A DNA stretch of 42,280 bases from an uncultured Collinsella sp. (GCA_900768265.1 CAAGCF010000014.1:1-42280), one strand, 5' to 3'; positions 1 to 8,966 are shown, counted from the stretch's first letter. A program made the numbers and translations. Notes: generated from the letters alone by a model not told the origin.

Positions 1-35
1 AAACAAAACAGCCCAGAGGACATAGCCTCTGAGCT
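1..35 (-). terminator. Rho-independent terminator of tRNA-Val
   Basis: Read on the minus strand, a 10-bp stem (one G-T pair; arms 10-19 and 26-35) closes a 6-nt loop and is followed by GTTTTGTTT. It lies 10 nt beyond the CCA end of tRNA-Val. Confidence 0.75.
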
Positions 36-44
36 GCGAACATT

Positions 45-119
45 TGGTGGGCGTTAGAAGATTTGAACTTCTGACCTCTTCCGTGTCAGGGAAGCGCTCT
101 CCCCCTGAGCTAAACGCCC
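45..119 (-). tRNA. tRNA-Val (anticodon GAC)
   Basis: The reverse complement folds into a full cloverleaf: acceptor GGGCGTT/AACGCCC, D-arm GCTC/GAGC, anticodon stem CTTCC/GGAAG with loop CTGACAC (anticodon GAC, reads GUC/GUU), and T-arm AGAAG/CTTCT with loop TTCAAAT. The 3' CCA is encoded. The gene is monocistronic, with its own promoter and terminator. Confidence 0.97.
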
Positions 120-148
120 GATCAAGGGTGCGCAAGTGCGCAAGGGAT

Positions 149-177
149 AATATAACGGAGCCTGAACTCGGTGGCAA
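149..177 (-). promoter_or_regulatory. Promoter of tRNA-Val
   Basis: On the minus strand, TTGCCA (172-177) and TATATT (149-154) are separated by exactly 17 bp. The predicted start is about 20 nt upstream of the mature tRNA. Confidence 0.7.
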
Positions 178-408
178 GAACATTTTTAAAAATCGCTTAC
201 ATTGTGGAATTCGGGGGCTTTGTCATATCCATTTCAAAAGAGCCTGCTGCTGCGATTTGGCTGTCGCATAATGCAAGGCCATTGCGGTATCGAGCTATGG
301 AAAGACGCCTGCGGAATTGTCCTACCGATAAGCGGACAAGCCTCCAGCTGGTGCCATCGCCGTGGTAAGGTAAGCCGAATTGTTTCCAGGCTGTTTCGGG
401 GGAGTGGA

Positions 409-1431
409 ATGAGCAAAGAGTGTGTCGAGCAGGTTGAGGGCGCAGGGGCTTCGGTGCCGATGACCGATATATCGAACATTGATGTGCCCGAGGGCACCGA
501 CGAGCTCAGCCGCAGTACCCGCCGCGCGTGGCGCGACCGCCTCAACGATGCCCAGGCGCGCAAGATGATCGTGGGCATGTTGGCTACGCTCCTGGGCGGC
601 TCGTTTTGGGGTTTCTCGGGCACCAGCGCGAGCTTCCTGTTCGATGCCTACCATGTTGATACACTGTGGCTTATGAGCGTGCGCCAGATTCTCGCCGGTC
701 TACTCTTTATGGCCGTGGTTGTCACGCGCGACCGCGAGCGCCTGATTAAGCTCTGGACCACGCCCGCCGATCGCAAGCAGTTGCTGCTCTTTACCGCCTT
801 TGGCCTGCTGTTCAACCAGTTTTGCTATCTTTCGGCCGTGCGCCTGACGAACGCCGGAACCGCGACGGTGCTCCAGTGCCTGCAGCTCGTTATCATCATG
901 GGCTACACCTGCGTGACCGATCGCCGCATGCCGCGTACTCGCGAAGTCATCGGCATTGGCCTGGCTCTGGGCGGAACCTTTTTAATCGCCACCGGCGGCG
1001 ACCCCACCAGCCTGAATATCTCGCCGCTTGGCCTGGCAGCAGGTCTTATGTGTGCGGTCAGCGCCACGTGTATGGCGGTGATTCCCGCCAAGATCCTGCC
1101 CGAATACGGCAGCCCCATCGTCACGGGCTCGGCAATGCTCACGGCGGGCGTGGTCTCGTGTGTCTTCGTGCAGCCCTGGGCGCATATACCGGCGCTCGAC
1201 GCTGCCGGCATTGAGGCGCTTGCGGTGTTCGTGGTTATCGGCTCGTTTTTCGCTTACATGCTCTATATGCAGGGCGTTAAGGACATCGGCTCGGTGCGTG
1301 CGAGCCTCATCGGAACTGTGGAGCCGGTTTCGGCGACCATCACCAGCGCCGTTATGCTGGGCACGGTGTTTTTGCCGACCGATCTTATCGGCTTTGCCAT
1401 GATCATCGTGATGATGTTCCTCACGGTGTAG
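409..1431 (+). CDS. EamA/DMT-family transporter
   Basis: A 340-residue integral membrane protein of the drug/metabolite transporter superfamily. A hydrophilic N-terminal tail of about 60 residues is followed by roughly ten hydrophobic segments arranged as two EamA repeats. The first repeat begins near MIVGMLATLLGGSFWGFSG and the second near the segment NISPLGLAAGLMCAVSATC. Such proteins export metabolites or amino acids across the cytoplasmic membrane, but the substrate cannot be read from sequence. The reading frame is open further upstream to 202. ATG 409 is preferred because a GGGGGA Shine-Dalgarno lies 5 nt before it and the upstream residues look non-coding. It stands alone between tRNA-Val and glmM. 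Confidence 0.85.
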   Translation: MSKECVEQVEGAGASVPMTDISNIDVPEGTDELSRSTRRAWRDRLNDAQARKMIVGMLATLLGGSFWGFSGTSASFLFDAYHVDTLWLMSVRQILAGLLFMAVVVTRDRERLIKLWTTPADRKQLLLFTAFGLLFNQFCYLSAVRLTNAGTATVLQCLQLVIIMGYTCVTDRRMPRTREVIGIGLALGGTFLIATGGDPTSLNISPLGLAAGLMCAVSATCMAVIPAKILPEYGSPIVTGSAMLTAGVVSCVFVQPWAHIPALDAAGIEALAVFVVIGSFFAYMLYMQGVKDIGSVRASLIGTVEPVSATITSAVMLGTVFLPTDLIGFAMIIVMMFLTV

Positions 1432-1465
1432 CCCCTACGGTTGCTTTAAAGGATAATAGGCTGGC

Positions 1466-1492
1466 GGCGCGTTGCTTTGGCGGCGCGCCTTT
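1466..1492 (+). terminator. Weak terminator-like hairpin before glmM
   Basis: GGCGCG (1466-1471) pairs with CGCGCC (1484-1489) across a 12-nt loop, followed by TTTG. The stem is short, so it may instead be a 5' leader hairpin of glmM. Confidence 0.35.
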
Positions 1493-1512
1493 GTCTATAG
1501 AGAGGACCTCTT

Positions 1513-2844
1513 ATGAAGTACTTTGGCACCGACGGATTTCGCGGCGAGGCCAACGTTGGGCTGACCGTAGAGCATGCGTACAAGATCGGCCGTTTTGTGG
1601 GTTGGTATTACGGTGCCAACCGCGAGCGCAAGGCACGCGTGATCGTGGGCAAGGACACACGTCGTTCGAGCTACATGTTCGAGGCGGCGCTGGTGAGTGG
1701 CCTGGTCGCGAGCGGTGCGGACGCATATATGCTGCATGTGATCCCAACGCCGGGCGTGGCGCATCAGACCGTGGAGGGCTGCTTCGATTGCGGCATCATG
1801 ATCAGTGCGAGCCACAACCCGTTTTGCGATAACGGCATTAAGCTCGTCAACAGCGACGGCTTTAAGATGGACGAGGACGTGCTGGAGCTCATCGAGGACT
1901 ACATCGATGGCAAGAGCGAGGTGCCGCTGGCAACGGGCAACCATATTGGCGCCACAGTGGACTACATGCAGGGCCGCAACCGCTATATTGCCTCGCTCAT
2001 CGCAAGCGCGAACTTTTCGCTGCAGGGCGTCAAGATCGGTCTCGACTGCGCCAACGGCTCGGCGTCCTCGGTGGCCAAGCCGGTGTTCGACGCGCTGGGC
2101 GCCGATGTGCGCGTGATCAACGCGGCGCCCGATGGTTTTAACATCAACGTCGACTGCGGCTCCACGCATATGGAGCGCCTGCAACGCCACGTGGTGGAGC
2201 AGGGCCTGGACGTGGGCTTTGCCTACGACGGCGATGCCGACCGCTGCCTGGCCGTGGATGAGCGCGGCCGCGTGGTCGATGGCGACCAGATCCTGTACGT
2301 GTGCGGTGTGTACCTGAACAAGCACGGGCGCCTCTCGGGCGGTACCGTGGTGCCGACGATTGCCAGCAACTTTGGCCTGGTCAAGTCGCTGGAGCTTGCC
2401 GGCCTGAGTGCCGTGACCAGCGGCGTGGGTGACCGTCACGTGTACGCCAAGATGCGCGAGGGCGGCTACAGCCTGGGCGGCGAGCAGACGGGCCATACGA
2501 TCTTTGGCGATATCGAGCGCACGGGCGACGGCATTATGACCTCGCTGCGCGTGATGGAAGTGATTCGTGCCGAGCGCGAGACGCTCTCGCAGCTCACGGC
2601 TCCGTGCAAGCTGCTGCCGCAGGCGCAGGTTGCCGTGCGCGTGGCCGACAAGGATGCCGCGCTCGAGAACATGGGCGTGCAGAACGCGATCGCCGAGGCC
2701 GAGGCCGCGCTGGCGGGCGAGGGCCGCGTGCTGGTGCGCAAGAGCGGAACCGAGTCGGTGATTCGCGTGCTGGCCGAAGCCCCCGACCAAGCAGCTGCCG
2801 ACGCCGCCATGAAGCGCATCGCAAGTGCTTTGGAAGCCCTTTAG
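1513..2844 (+). CDS. glmM: Phosphoglucosamine mutase GlmM
   Basis: A 443-residue alpha-D-phosphohexomutase that interconverts glucosamine-6-phosphate and glucosamine-1-phosphate, the step before GlmU on the way to UDP-GlcNAc for peptidoglycan. The start MKYFGTDGFRG is typical of the family. The active-site serine loop ISASHNPF places the phosphorylated Ser at residue 100. The Mg2+ loop DGDADR lies at 239-244 and the C-terminal phosphate-binding loop RKSGTES near residue 412. Length matches the usual 440-450 residues. A GAGAGGA Shine-Dalgarno precedes ATG 1513. The stop codon lies inside a 13-bp palindrome. Confidence 0.97.
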   Translation: MKYFGTDGFRGEANVGLTVEHAYKIGRFVGWYYGANRERKARVIVGKDTRRSSYMFEAALVSGLVASGADAYMLHVIPTPGVAHQTVEGCFDCGIMISASHNPFCDNGIKLVNSDGFKMDEDVLELIEDYIDGKSEVPLATGNHIGATVDYMQGRNRYIASLIASANFSLQGVKIGLDCANGSASSVAKPVFDALGADVRVINAAPDGFNINVDCGSTHMERLQRHVVEQGLDVGFAYDGDADRCLAVDERGRVVDGDQILYVCGVYLNKHGRLSGGTVVPTIASNFGLVKSLELAGLSAVTSGVGDRHVYAKMREGGYSLGGEQTGHTIFGDIERTGDGIMTSLRVMEVIRAERETLSQLTAPCKLLPQAQVAVRVADKDAALENMGVQNAIAEAEAALAGEGRVLVRKSGTESVIRVLAEAPDQAAADAAMKRIASALEAL

Positions 2845-2872
2845 TTACGCGGTTTTACCAAACCGCGTAACT
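2843..2872. repeat. 13-bp perfect palindrome at the end of glmM
   Basis: Arms 2843-2855 and 2860-2872 (AGTTACGCGGTTT and its complement) flank a TACC loop. The left arm contains the last two bases of the glmM stop codon. There is no T-run on either side, so this is not a standard terminator. Confidence 0.75.
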
Positions 2873-2884
2873 GCTCGACGCTAC

Positions 2885-2983
2885 AAACGGCCCCAAGCGG
2901 CAATCTGACGTTCAATTTCAAGGGCGCGACCAGAAGGTCAGCGCCCTTTCATTTCACGTCACCTTGCTCGCTTGGGGCCGTTT
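2885..2983. repeat. Nested palindromic intergenic element
   Basis: Outer 15-bp perfect arms (2885-2899 and 2969-2983, AAACGGCCCCAAGCG and its complement) enclose an inner hairpin. The inner hairpin pairs AAGGGCGC (2920-2927) with GCGCCCTT (2941-2948), and GACC/GGTC pairs around AGAA. It sits between the convergent glmM and M32 peptidase genes and may terminate both. Nothing further was recognised in 2984-3049. Confidence 0.7.
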
Positions 2984-3049
2984 TCGCTGACGTTGCCAGG
3001 ACATCGGCGTCAACATGGTTGGCGTTAGCGATTGCGTGCTGGTCAATCC

Positions 3050-4624
3050 TTACAGCTCGTACAGCGTGGTGAACTTGTCCTGCAGATAGCTGCAGTAGTA
3101 ACAGGCGTCAAAGTCCATGCCGCAGGCGCCCTTGATGAGCTCCGGCGCGTCTTTGGCGCGGCCCCACTGCCAAATGTGCTCGCCCAGCCAGGCGCGGACG
3201 GGTGCCAGATCGCCGCTCGCGCAGGCACCGGTAAGGTCGACGCCGTCGCGGCACATGGCCGGCACGAACATGGCGTCATAGGCGCTGCCCAGCGCATAGG
3301 TGGGGAAGTAGCCAAACGAGCCACCGCTCCAGTGCGTATCCTGCAGGCAGCCGTGCGTGTCGTCAGGAACGGGAATGCCCAGGTACTCGTCCATAAAGCG
3401 ACTCCAAAGCGCGGGGATGTCCTTGGCCGTGGCCTCGCCGGCAAACAGCATGCGCTCGATCTCGTAGCGCACCATAACGTGCAGCGGATAAGTGAGTTCG
3501 TCCGCCTCGGTGCGGATCAGCGACGGCTGCGCGATGTTTACGGCGCGGTAGAGCGTGTCCTCGTCAACGTCGCCGTAGACCTCGGGCGCGTGGCGGCGCA
3601 GCACCTCGAGCAGCGGGCCCATAAAGGCGCGGCTGCGACCCACGGTGTTCTCGAAAAAGCGGCTCTGGCTCTCGTGGATGCCCATGGAAGTGCCGCCCTC
3701 CAGGCAGGTGCGCGCATAGGCGGGATTGACGCCCAGCTCGTACATGGTGTGACCGGCCTCGTGGATGATGCTGTAGACGTTGGAGATGCAGTCGTCCTCG
3801 TAGATGTGCGTGGCGATGCGCGCGTCGCCCACCGAGAAGCCCTCGCTAAACGGGTGCTCGGTAAAGGCAAGCGTGGTGTCGTCCAGGTCCAGGCCGACGA
3901 GCTTCATAAGGTCGAAGCTCATGGCACGCTGGGCGGCCTCGGGCACGCGGGCATGCAAAAAGTCGGCAGCGGGCTGCTGGCCGCGCTCGCCGATGGCGTG
4001 CACGAGCGGCACGACCGTGGCCTTGACCTCGTCGCAAAACGCATCGAAGCTCTTGGTGGAAAGGCCGCGCTCGTACTGGTCGAGCCAAACATTGTATGGG
4101 TCGCGCTTGGGGTCCATGAGCTCGGCCTGATGCTTAAGCTGGCCGACGATTCTATCCACATAGGGCTCAAAGCTCGCCCAGTCGTTGGCCGTCTTGGCCT
4201 TGTGCCACACGGCGTCGGCCTCGCAGGTGAGCCTGGTCCAGGCCTCGGCCTCCTCGGTGGGAATGACGCTCGCCTCGCGCTGGTCGCGGCCGAGCACGCG
4301 GATTTCGTCGAGCAGCTGCGGGTCGTCGATCTTGCCGCCGGCGACGGTCTCGCGTGCCAGCGAGCGCACAAGCTCGACAGACTTTTTGCTGGTCAGAAGC
4401 TTGTGATGTTCGCCGGCAAGGGTGCCCATGGCATCGGCGCGCGCTGCGGCGCCGTTGGCGGGAGCAATGGTCGCGCCGTCAAACTCGGCAATCTTGAGCA
4501 GGTACTCGCGGGTCCACAGCTTGCCCTCGAGCTTGCGGAATTTTTTGACGGCCTTATCAACCTTCATGCCTTTGGGTGTCTTGCCCGCTGCAGGCTCGGC
4601 CTTCTTATCGAGTTTCTTTCCCAT
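3050..4624 (-). CDS. M32-family metallocarboxypeptidase (carboxypeptidase Taq type)
   Basis: A 524-residue cytosolic Zn-dependent carboxypeptidase that trims C-terminal residues from peptides. The HExxH zinc motif is HEAGH at residues 288-292. The family motif GIHESQSRFFEN follows, and its Glu (about 318) is the expected third metal ligand. Length fits the roughly 500 residues of the family, plus a Lys-rich N-terminal tail (residues 1-30). On the minus strand AAGGA lies 7 nt before the ATG. It is divergent from the T-box-pheST operon and convergent with glmM. Confidence 0.92.
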   Translation of the reverse strand: MGKKLDKKAEPAAGKTPKGMKVDKAVKKFRKLEGKLWTREYLLKIAEFDGATIAPANGAAARADAMGTLAGEHHKLLTSKKSVELVRSLARETVAGGKIDDPQLLDEIRVLGRDQREASVIPTEEAEAWTRLTCEADAVWHKAKTANDWASFEPYVDRIVGQLKHQAELMDPKRDPYNVWLDQYERGLSTKSFDAFCDEVKATVVPLVHAIGERGQQPAADFLHARVPEAAQRAMSFDLMKLVGLDLDDTTLAFTEHPFSEGFSVGDARIATHIYEDDCISNVYSIIHEAGHTMYELGVNPAYARTCLEGGTSMGIHESQSRFFENTVGRSRAFMGPLLEVLRRHAPEVYGDVDEDTLYRAVNIAQPSLIRTEADELTYPLHVMVRYEIERMLFAGEATAKDIPALWSRFMDEYLGIPVPDDTHGCLQDTHWSGGSFGYFPTYALGSAYDAMFVPAMCRDGVDLTGACASGDLAPVRAWLGEHIWQWGRAKDAPELIKGACGMDFDACYYCSYLQDKFTTLYEL

Positions 4625-4760
4625 ACCATATCCTTGATCTCGTGAGCCGAGCGCTTCGGGTGGGCGCGCGGCCAGTTTGCACAGCTACCTGCCTTGTACC
4701 CAGCACGAACAAAACGGAACGCGGCGATACGCCCACACAATGTGGTATCCTGTAGCCCAA

Positions 4761-5045
4761 TGCGTTGACGGAGAGGGTTTTGCCCGCCGCGTCGCCGGCA
4801 AGAGAGGGAAGGTCATGGGCTGTAAGCCTTCCTACGGTGGCAAGGGCCAAGCGTTCACTCCTGAGCAGCAACCTCAACGGGCACGCGGCCAGCGGCGGCG
4901 AAGCCCCAGTAGGGAAGCCGTGAGCCTCGCGATAAGGGGCACAGAGTGGGCACGGCGGGCCAGACATCCGCCGGGTCAAACAAGGTGGTACCGCGGAATT
5001 CAACCGTCCTTGGGCAATGCACATGCCCGAGGACGGTTTTTTTAT
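4761..5045 (+). promoter_or_regulatory. T-box leader (tRNA-Phe) of pheST
   Basis: A T-box riboswitch that senses uncharged tRNA-Phe. Stem I is closed by CGTTGA (4763-4768) and TCAACG (4874-4879) and contains an AGAGA-type GGAGAGGG. The likely specifier is TTC followed by A (4854-4857), a Phe codon as expected for pheS. The conserved T-box AAGGTGGTACCGCGG is at 4982-4996. The terminator follows at 5002-5043: a roughly 15-bp stem, then seven T. Binding of uncharged tRNA should favour the antiterminator and transcription of pheS-pheT. A TATCCT at 4746-4751 is a plausible -10, with no clear -35. Confidence 0.93.
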
Positions 5046-5129
5046 TACCGAACCGGGCCGCGTTTTCACAACGCCAGACGGCGGCAGCCGCCTCGGCAAA
5101 CGGAGAGCGCGAGAGACGAAAGGGAAGAC

Positions 5130-6206
5130 ATGAGTCTGATTGATGATCTGGTCAAACTCGAGGAAGAGGCCAAGGAGCTCGTCGCAGGCGCCGACGACGC
5201 AGCCAAGCTCGAGGCTGCGCGCGTTGAGCTGCTCGGCCGCAAGGGCCGCATCACCGGCCTGATGCGCATGATGGGCAAGCTCGCCCCCGAGGATCGTCCC
5301 GTGATGGGCAAGCGAGCCAACGAGATGCGCCAGCTGATTGAGGGCATGCTCGACGAGCGCACCACCGAGATGAAGGCCGCCGCCCTCAAGCGCGCACTGG
5401 AGCACGACGCCGTCGACATCACGCTGCCGGGCATCCGTCCGCAGATCGGCCACCAGCACCTGATCAAGCAGATTATCGAGGAGGCCGAGGACATCTTCTG
5501 CGGCATCGGCTACACCGTCGAGTCCGGCCCCATGGTCGACACCTCCTACTACAACTTCACCGCGCTCAACGCCCCCATGGATCACCCGAGCCGCTCGGCC
5601 CGCGATACCTTCTACGTGGTCGACAACAACCCCGGCAGCGTCGCGCACCCCGAGGCTCACGCCCACGGCGAGTCCGACGTGCTGCTGCGCACCCAGACTT
5701 CGGGCGTGCAGATCCACACTATGGAGTCGCAGAAGCCGCCCATCTACATGATCTGCCCGGGCACCGTCTACCGTCCCGACACGGCCGACGCCTGCCACCT
5801 GCCGCAGTTCAACCAGATCGAGGGCCTGGTCGTTGACGAGGGCATTACCTTTGGCGACCTCAAGGGCACGCTCGACTACTTTGTTAAGTGCATGTTTGGC
5901 GAGGACCGCAAGACGCGTTACCGCCCGCACTTCTTCCCCTTCACCGAGCCCAGCTGTGAGGTAGACGTGAGCTGCCACGTCTGCGGCGGCAAGGGCTGCA
6001 ACTTCTGCAAGCACAGCGGCTGGATCGAGATCCTGGGCTGCGGCATGGTCGACCCCAACGTCCTGGTCAACTGCGGCATCGACCCCGAGAAGTACACCGG
6101 CTTCGCCTTTGGCATTGGCGCCGAGCGCGTCGCGGCCCTGCGCTACGATCTGCCCGACCTCAGAACGCTGATGACGGGCGATATGCGCTTCTTAAATCAG
6201 TTCTAG
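5130..6206 (+). CDS. pheS: Phenylalanine-tRNA ligase alpha subunit
   Basis: A 358-residue class II synthetase subunit. With PheT it forms the alpha2-beta2 enzyme that charges tRNA-Phe. The N-terminal coiled coil is at residues 1-90. Motif 2 is in the segment YRPDTADACHLPQFNQIEGL. A Cys-rich CHVCGGKGCNFC insert is common in bacterial PheS. Motif 3 is GFAFGIGAERVAALRY. The frame is open back to 4677 through the T-box. ATG 5130 is chosen because AAAGGGAAG precedes it and MSLIDDL starts the homology. First gene of the T-box-controlled operon. Confidence 0.96.
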   Translation: MSLIDDLVKLEEEAKELVAGADDAAKLEAARVELLGRKGRITGLMRMMGKLAPEDRPVMGKRANEMRQLIEGMLDERTTEMKAAALKRALEHDAVDITLPGIRPQIGHQHLIKQIIEEAEDIFCGIGYTVESGPMVDTSYYNFTALNAPMDHPSRSARDTFYVVDNNPGSVAHPEAHAHGESDVLLRTQTSGVQIHTMESQKPPIYMICPGTVYRPDTADACHLPQFNQIEGLVVDEGITFGDLKGTLDYFVKCMFGEDRKTRYRPHFFPFTEPSCEVDVSCHVCGGKGCNFCKHSGWIEILGCGMVDPNVLVNCGIDPEKYTGFAFGIGAERVAALRYDLPDLRTLMTGDMRFLNQF

Positions 6207-6210
6207 TCCC

Positions 6211-6312
6211 GGCGGCTTTCCCAAGCACCGCACCTTGCCTTTCAATCGTCGGTTGCGTACCTAAGTACGCGCCCCTCCTCTTTCAAGGCAATCTGCGGCA
6301 CTTGGAAAACCC
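6211..6312. repeat. Long imperfect palindrome between pheS and pheT
   Basis: Outer arms pair CCAAG (6221-6225) with CTTGG (6301-6305), CCGCA (6228-6232) with TGCGG (6294-6298), and TTGCCTT (6235-6241) with AAGGCAA (6285-6291). At the centre GCGTAC and GTACGC (6255-6260 and 6265-6270) form a hairpin with loop CTAA. It lies inside an operon and lacks a T-run, so termination is unlikely. Confidence 0.7.
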
Positions 6313-6366
6313 GTCTCCGTTGCAGTTTCCGGCTCAAAGCCGCATTTATGAAAGGAGACCAGTTAG

Positions 6367-8820
6367 ATGCGCGTTTCTTACGACTGGCTCAAGACCATGA
6401 TCGATATTCCGGAGGATCCCAAGACCCTTTCGGACGAATATATCCGTACCGGCACCGAGGTCGAGGCGATCGACACCGTGGGCGAGTCCTTCGACCACGT
6501 GGTGACCGCCAAGGTGCTCACCAAGACCCCGCACCCCGATAGCGACCACATGTATGTGTGCTCGGTCGACGTGGGTGACAAGAACCTCGACGCTGACGGC
6601 AACCCCGCTCCGCTGCAGATCGTCTGCGGCGCGCAGAACTTCGAGGCCGGCGACCACATCGTCACGGCCATGATCGGCGCCGTGCTTCCCGGCGACGTCA
6701 AGATCAAGAAGAGCAAGCTTCGCGGCGTCGTGTCCATGGGCATGAACTGCTCTGCGCGCGAGCTCGGCCTGGGCGGCGACCACTCCGGCATTATGATCCT
6801 GCCCGAGGATACGCCCTGCGGCATGCCGTTTGCCGAGTACGTGGGCTCGAGCGACACCGTGCTCGACTGCGAGATCACGCCCAACCGTCCCGACTGCCTG
6901 TCCATGATCGGCATGGCCCGCGAGACCGGCGCCATCTTCGACCGCGATTTCCATGTTGAGCTGCCTGCCATCAAGGCCGAGACCGGCCGCGCGACCGACG
7001 ACGAGCTTTCCGTCGAGATCGCCGACGAGGGCCTGTGCGACCGCTATGTCGCCCGCATCGTGCGTAACGTGAAGGTAGGCCCGTCGCCCGACTGGATGGT
7101 CAAGCGCCTCAACGCCCTGGGCGTGCGCCCGCACAACAATATCGTCGACATCACCAACTACGTGATGATGCTCACCGGTCAGCCGCTGCACGCCTTTGAC
7201 CTGGACACCTTTGCCGAGCGCGATGGCAGGCGTCGCGTGGTGGTTCGCGCCGCCCAACAGGATGAGAAGTTCACGACGCTCGACGGCGAGGAGCGTACGC
7301 TCGACGCCGGTATGGGTCTGATCACCGACGGCGAGCGCCCCGTGGCGTTGGCCGGCGTTATGGGCGGCATGGATTCCGAGATCGAGGACGACACCGTCGA
7401 CGTGATGGTCGAGAGCGCCTGCTTCAACGCCGGTCGCACCTCGCACACCAGCCGCGACCTGTCGCTGATCTCCGACGCCTCCATCCGTTTTGAGCGCCAG
7501 GTCGACGAGACCGGCTGCGTGGATGTCGCCAACGTTACCTGCGCACTCATCGAGGAGATCGCCGGCGGCGAGGTTGCTCCCGGCTATGTCGACGTTTTCC
7601 CTGCGCCCAAGACTATCGACAGCATTAAGCTGCGCCTGGCCCGCGTGCACGCCATCTGCGGCGCCGACATCGAACCTGACTTTATCGAACGTTCGCTCAC
7701 CCGTCTGGGCTGCACCGTCGAGCGCGACGGCGAGGACTTTATGGTCACCCCGCCGAGCTTCCGTCCCGACCTGCCGCGCGAGATCGACCTGATCGAGGAG
7801 GTCCTGCGCCTGTGGGGCATGGGCCGCGTGACGGCGACCATCCCGGCTGCCAAGAACCACATCGGCGGCCTGACCCGCGAGCAGAAGCTCACCCGTAAGG
7901 TCGGCGAGATCCTGCGCGCCTGCGGCCTCAACGAGACCACGACTTTTGGCTTTGCCGCCCCGGGCGACCTGGAGAAGATCGGTATGTCCACCGAGGGCCG
8001 CGGTTGCCCCGTGGTGCTCATGAACCCGCTGGTAGCCGAGCAGACCGAGATGCGTCGTTCGCTGCTGCCGGGCCTGCTGCAGTCCGTGGCCTACAACGAG
8101 GCACACGGTACGCCCAACGTGCACCTGTACGAGGTCGGCAGCCTGTTCCACGGTCGCGAGAACGCCAGCCTGCCCAAGGAGACCAAGTCCGTGGCAGGCC
8201 TGCTTTCGGGCCAGTGGAGCGAACAATCCTGGAACATGAAGTACCGCAAGCTGCGCTTCTTCTTTGGCAAGGGCATTGTCGAGGAGCTGCTCGCCCAGCT
8301 GCGCATCGAGAAGGTCCGCTTCCGTCCCGTCGAGGGCGAGGGCTACGCTTTCTTGCAGCCGGGCCGTGCCGCTGAGGTCCTCTCGGGCGGTACCGTGCTG
8401 GGCTGGGTCGGCGAGATTCACCCCGAGGCGCGCGAGGCGATGGGCATCGATGAGGTCGTTGTTGCCTTCGAGCTCGATCTGGACAAGCTGATCAAGGGCG
8501 CCCGCAATCAGGAGAACTACCGCGAGTTCTCGCAGTACCCTGCCGTTGAGCACGACCTTGCTATCGTGGTCGACAACGCTGTGACCTGCGAGGATCTTGA
8601 GCGCCGTATTACCAGCGCCGGCGGCAAGCTGCTCGAGGGCGTGCGCCTGTTCGACGTCTACCGCGATCCGGTCCGTGTGGGCGTGGGCAAAAAGTCCATG
8701 GCCTTCGCACTTACGTATCGCTCCGACGACCATACGCTCACCAGCGAAGAGGTCGAGAAGGCGCACCAGAAGATCGTCACCAAGGTGTGCAAGGGCGTAA
8801 ACGGCGAGGTCCGCGGCTAG
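6367..8820 (+). CDS. pheT: Phenylalanine-tRNA ligase beta subunit
   Basis: An 817-residue beta subunit of PheRS, the usual size for the long bacterial form. Domains in order: MRVSYDWLK start; EMAP/OB-fold tRNA-binding domain (about 40-155); B3/B4 editing domain (about 210-380, including NIVDITNYVM); B5 domain (about 405-475); catalytic-like core; C-terminal anticodon-binding FDX-ACB domain (about 720-815, with the segment REFSQYPAVEHDLAIVVD). GAAAGGAGA lies 8 nt before the ATG. Co-transcribed with pheS and separated from it by 160 bp holding a palindromic element. Confidence 0.97.
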   Translation: MRVSYDWLKTMIDIPEDPKTLSDEYIRTGTEVEAIDTVGESFDHVVTAKVLTKTPHPDSDHMYVCSVDVGDKNLDADGNPAPLQIVCGAQNFEAGDHIVTAMIGAVLPGDVKIKKSKLRGVVSMGMNCSARELGLGGDHSGIMILPEDTPCGMPFAEYVGSSDTVLDCEITPNRPDCLSMIGMARETGAIFDRDFHVELPAIKAETGRATDDELSVEIADEGLCDRYVARIVRNVKVGPSPDWMVKRLNALGVRPHNNIVDITNYVMMLTGQPLHAFDLDTFAERDGRRRVVVRAAQQDEKFTTLDGEERTLDAGMGLITDGERPVALAGVMGGMDSEIEDDTVDVMVESACFNAGRTSHTSRDLSLISDASIRFERQVDETGCVDVANVTCALIEEIAGGEVAPGYVDVFPAPKTIDSIKLRLARVHAICGADIEPDFIERSLTRLGCTVERDGEDFMVTPPSFRPDLPREIDLIEEVLRLWGMGRVTATIPAAKNHIGGLTREQKLTRKVGEILRACGLNETTTFGFAAPGDLEKIGMSTEGRGCPVVLMNPLVAEQTEMRRSLLPGLLQSVAYNEAHGTPNVHLYEVGSLFHGRENASLPKETKSVAGLLSGQWSEQSWNMKYRKLRFFFGKGIVEELLAQLRIEKVRFRPVEGEGYAFLQPGRAAEVLSGGTVLGWVGEIHPEAREAMGIDEVVVAFELDLDKLIKGARNQENYREFSQYPAVEHDLAIVVDNAVTCEDLERRITSAGGKLLEGVRLFDVYRDPVRVGVGKKSMAFALTYRSDDHTLTSEEVEKAHQKIVTKVCKGVNGEVRG

Positions 8821-8931
8821 GGCTTGCGCCGGGAGCGTAGAGCCTGATGGCGGTTGCTGCGGAGCCCTGCGCGACCGCGGTGTTCGGAATAAGGCACCGT
8901 TGACCCTGCATATATGACACGCGCATTACAT

Positions 8932-8966
8932 AACGGCGTGCTGCTTTTGTGGCGGCGCGCCGTTTT
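8932..8966 (+). terminator. Terminator hairpin after pheT, overlapping the cbiM promoter
   Basis: AACGGCGTGC (8932-8941) pairs with GCGCGCCGTT (8955-8964) over 10 bp (one G-T), followed by TT. The loop holds the probable -35 of the cbiM promoter. The T-tail is short, so termination may be partial. Nothing was recognised in 8821-8931. Confidence 0.45.

Noticed and set aside
3032..4645. Long plus-strand frame opposite the M32 peptidase
   Set aside because: Shadow of the real minus-strand gene, whose HEAGH motif and Shine-Dalgarno are clear; high GC keeps the antisense frame open.
4677..5129. N-terminal extension of PheS upstream of 5130
   Set aside because: The open frame runs through the T-box and its terminator; the residues are unlike any PheS, and a good Shine-Dalgarno precedes ATG 5130.
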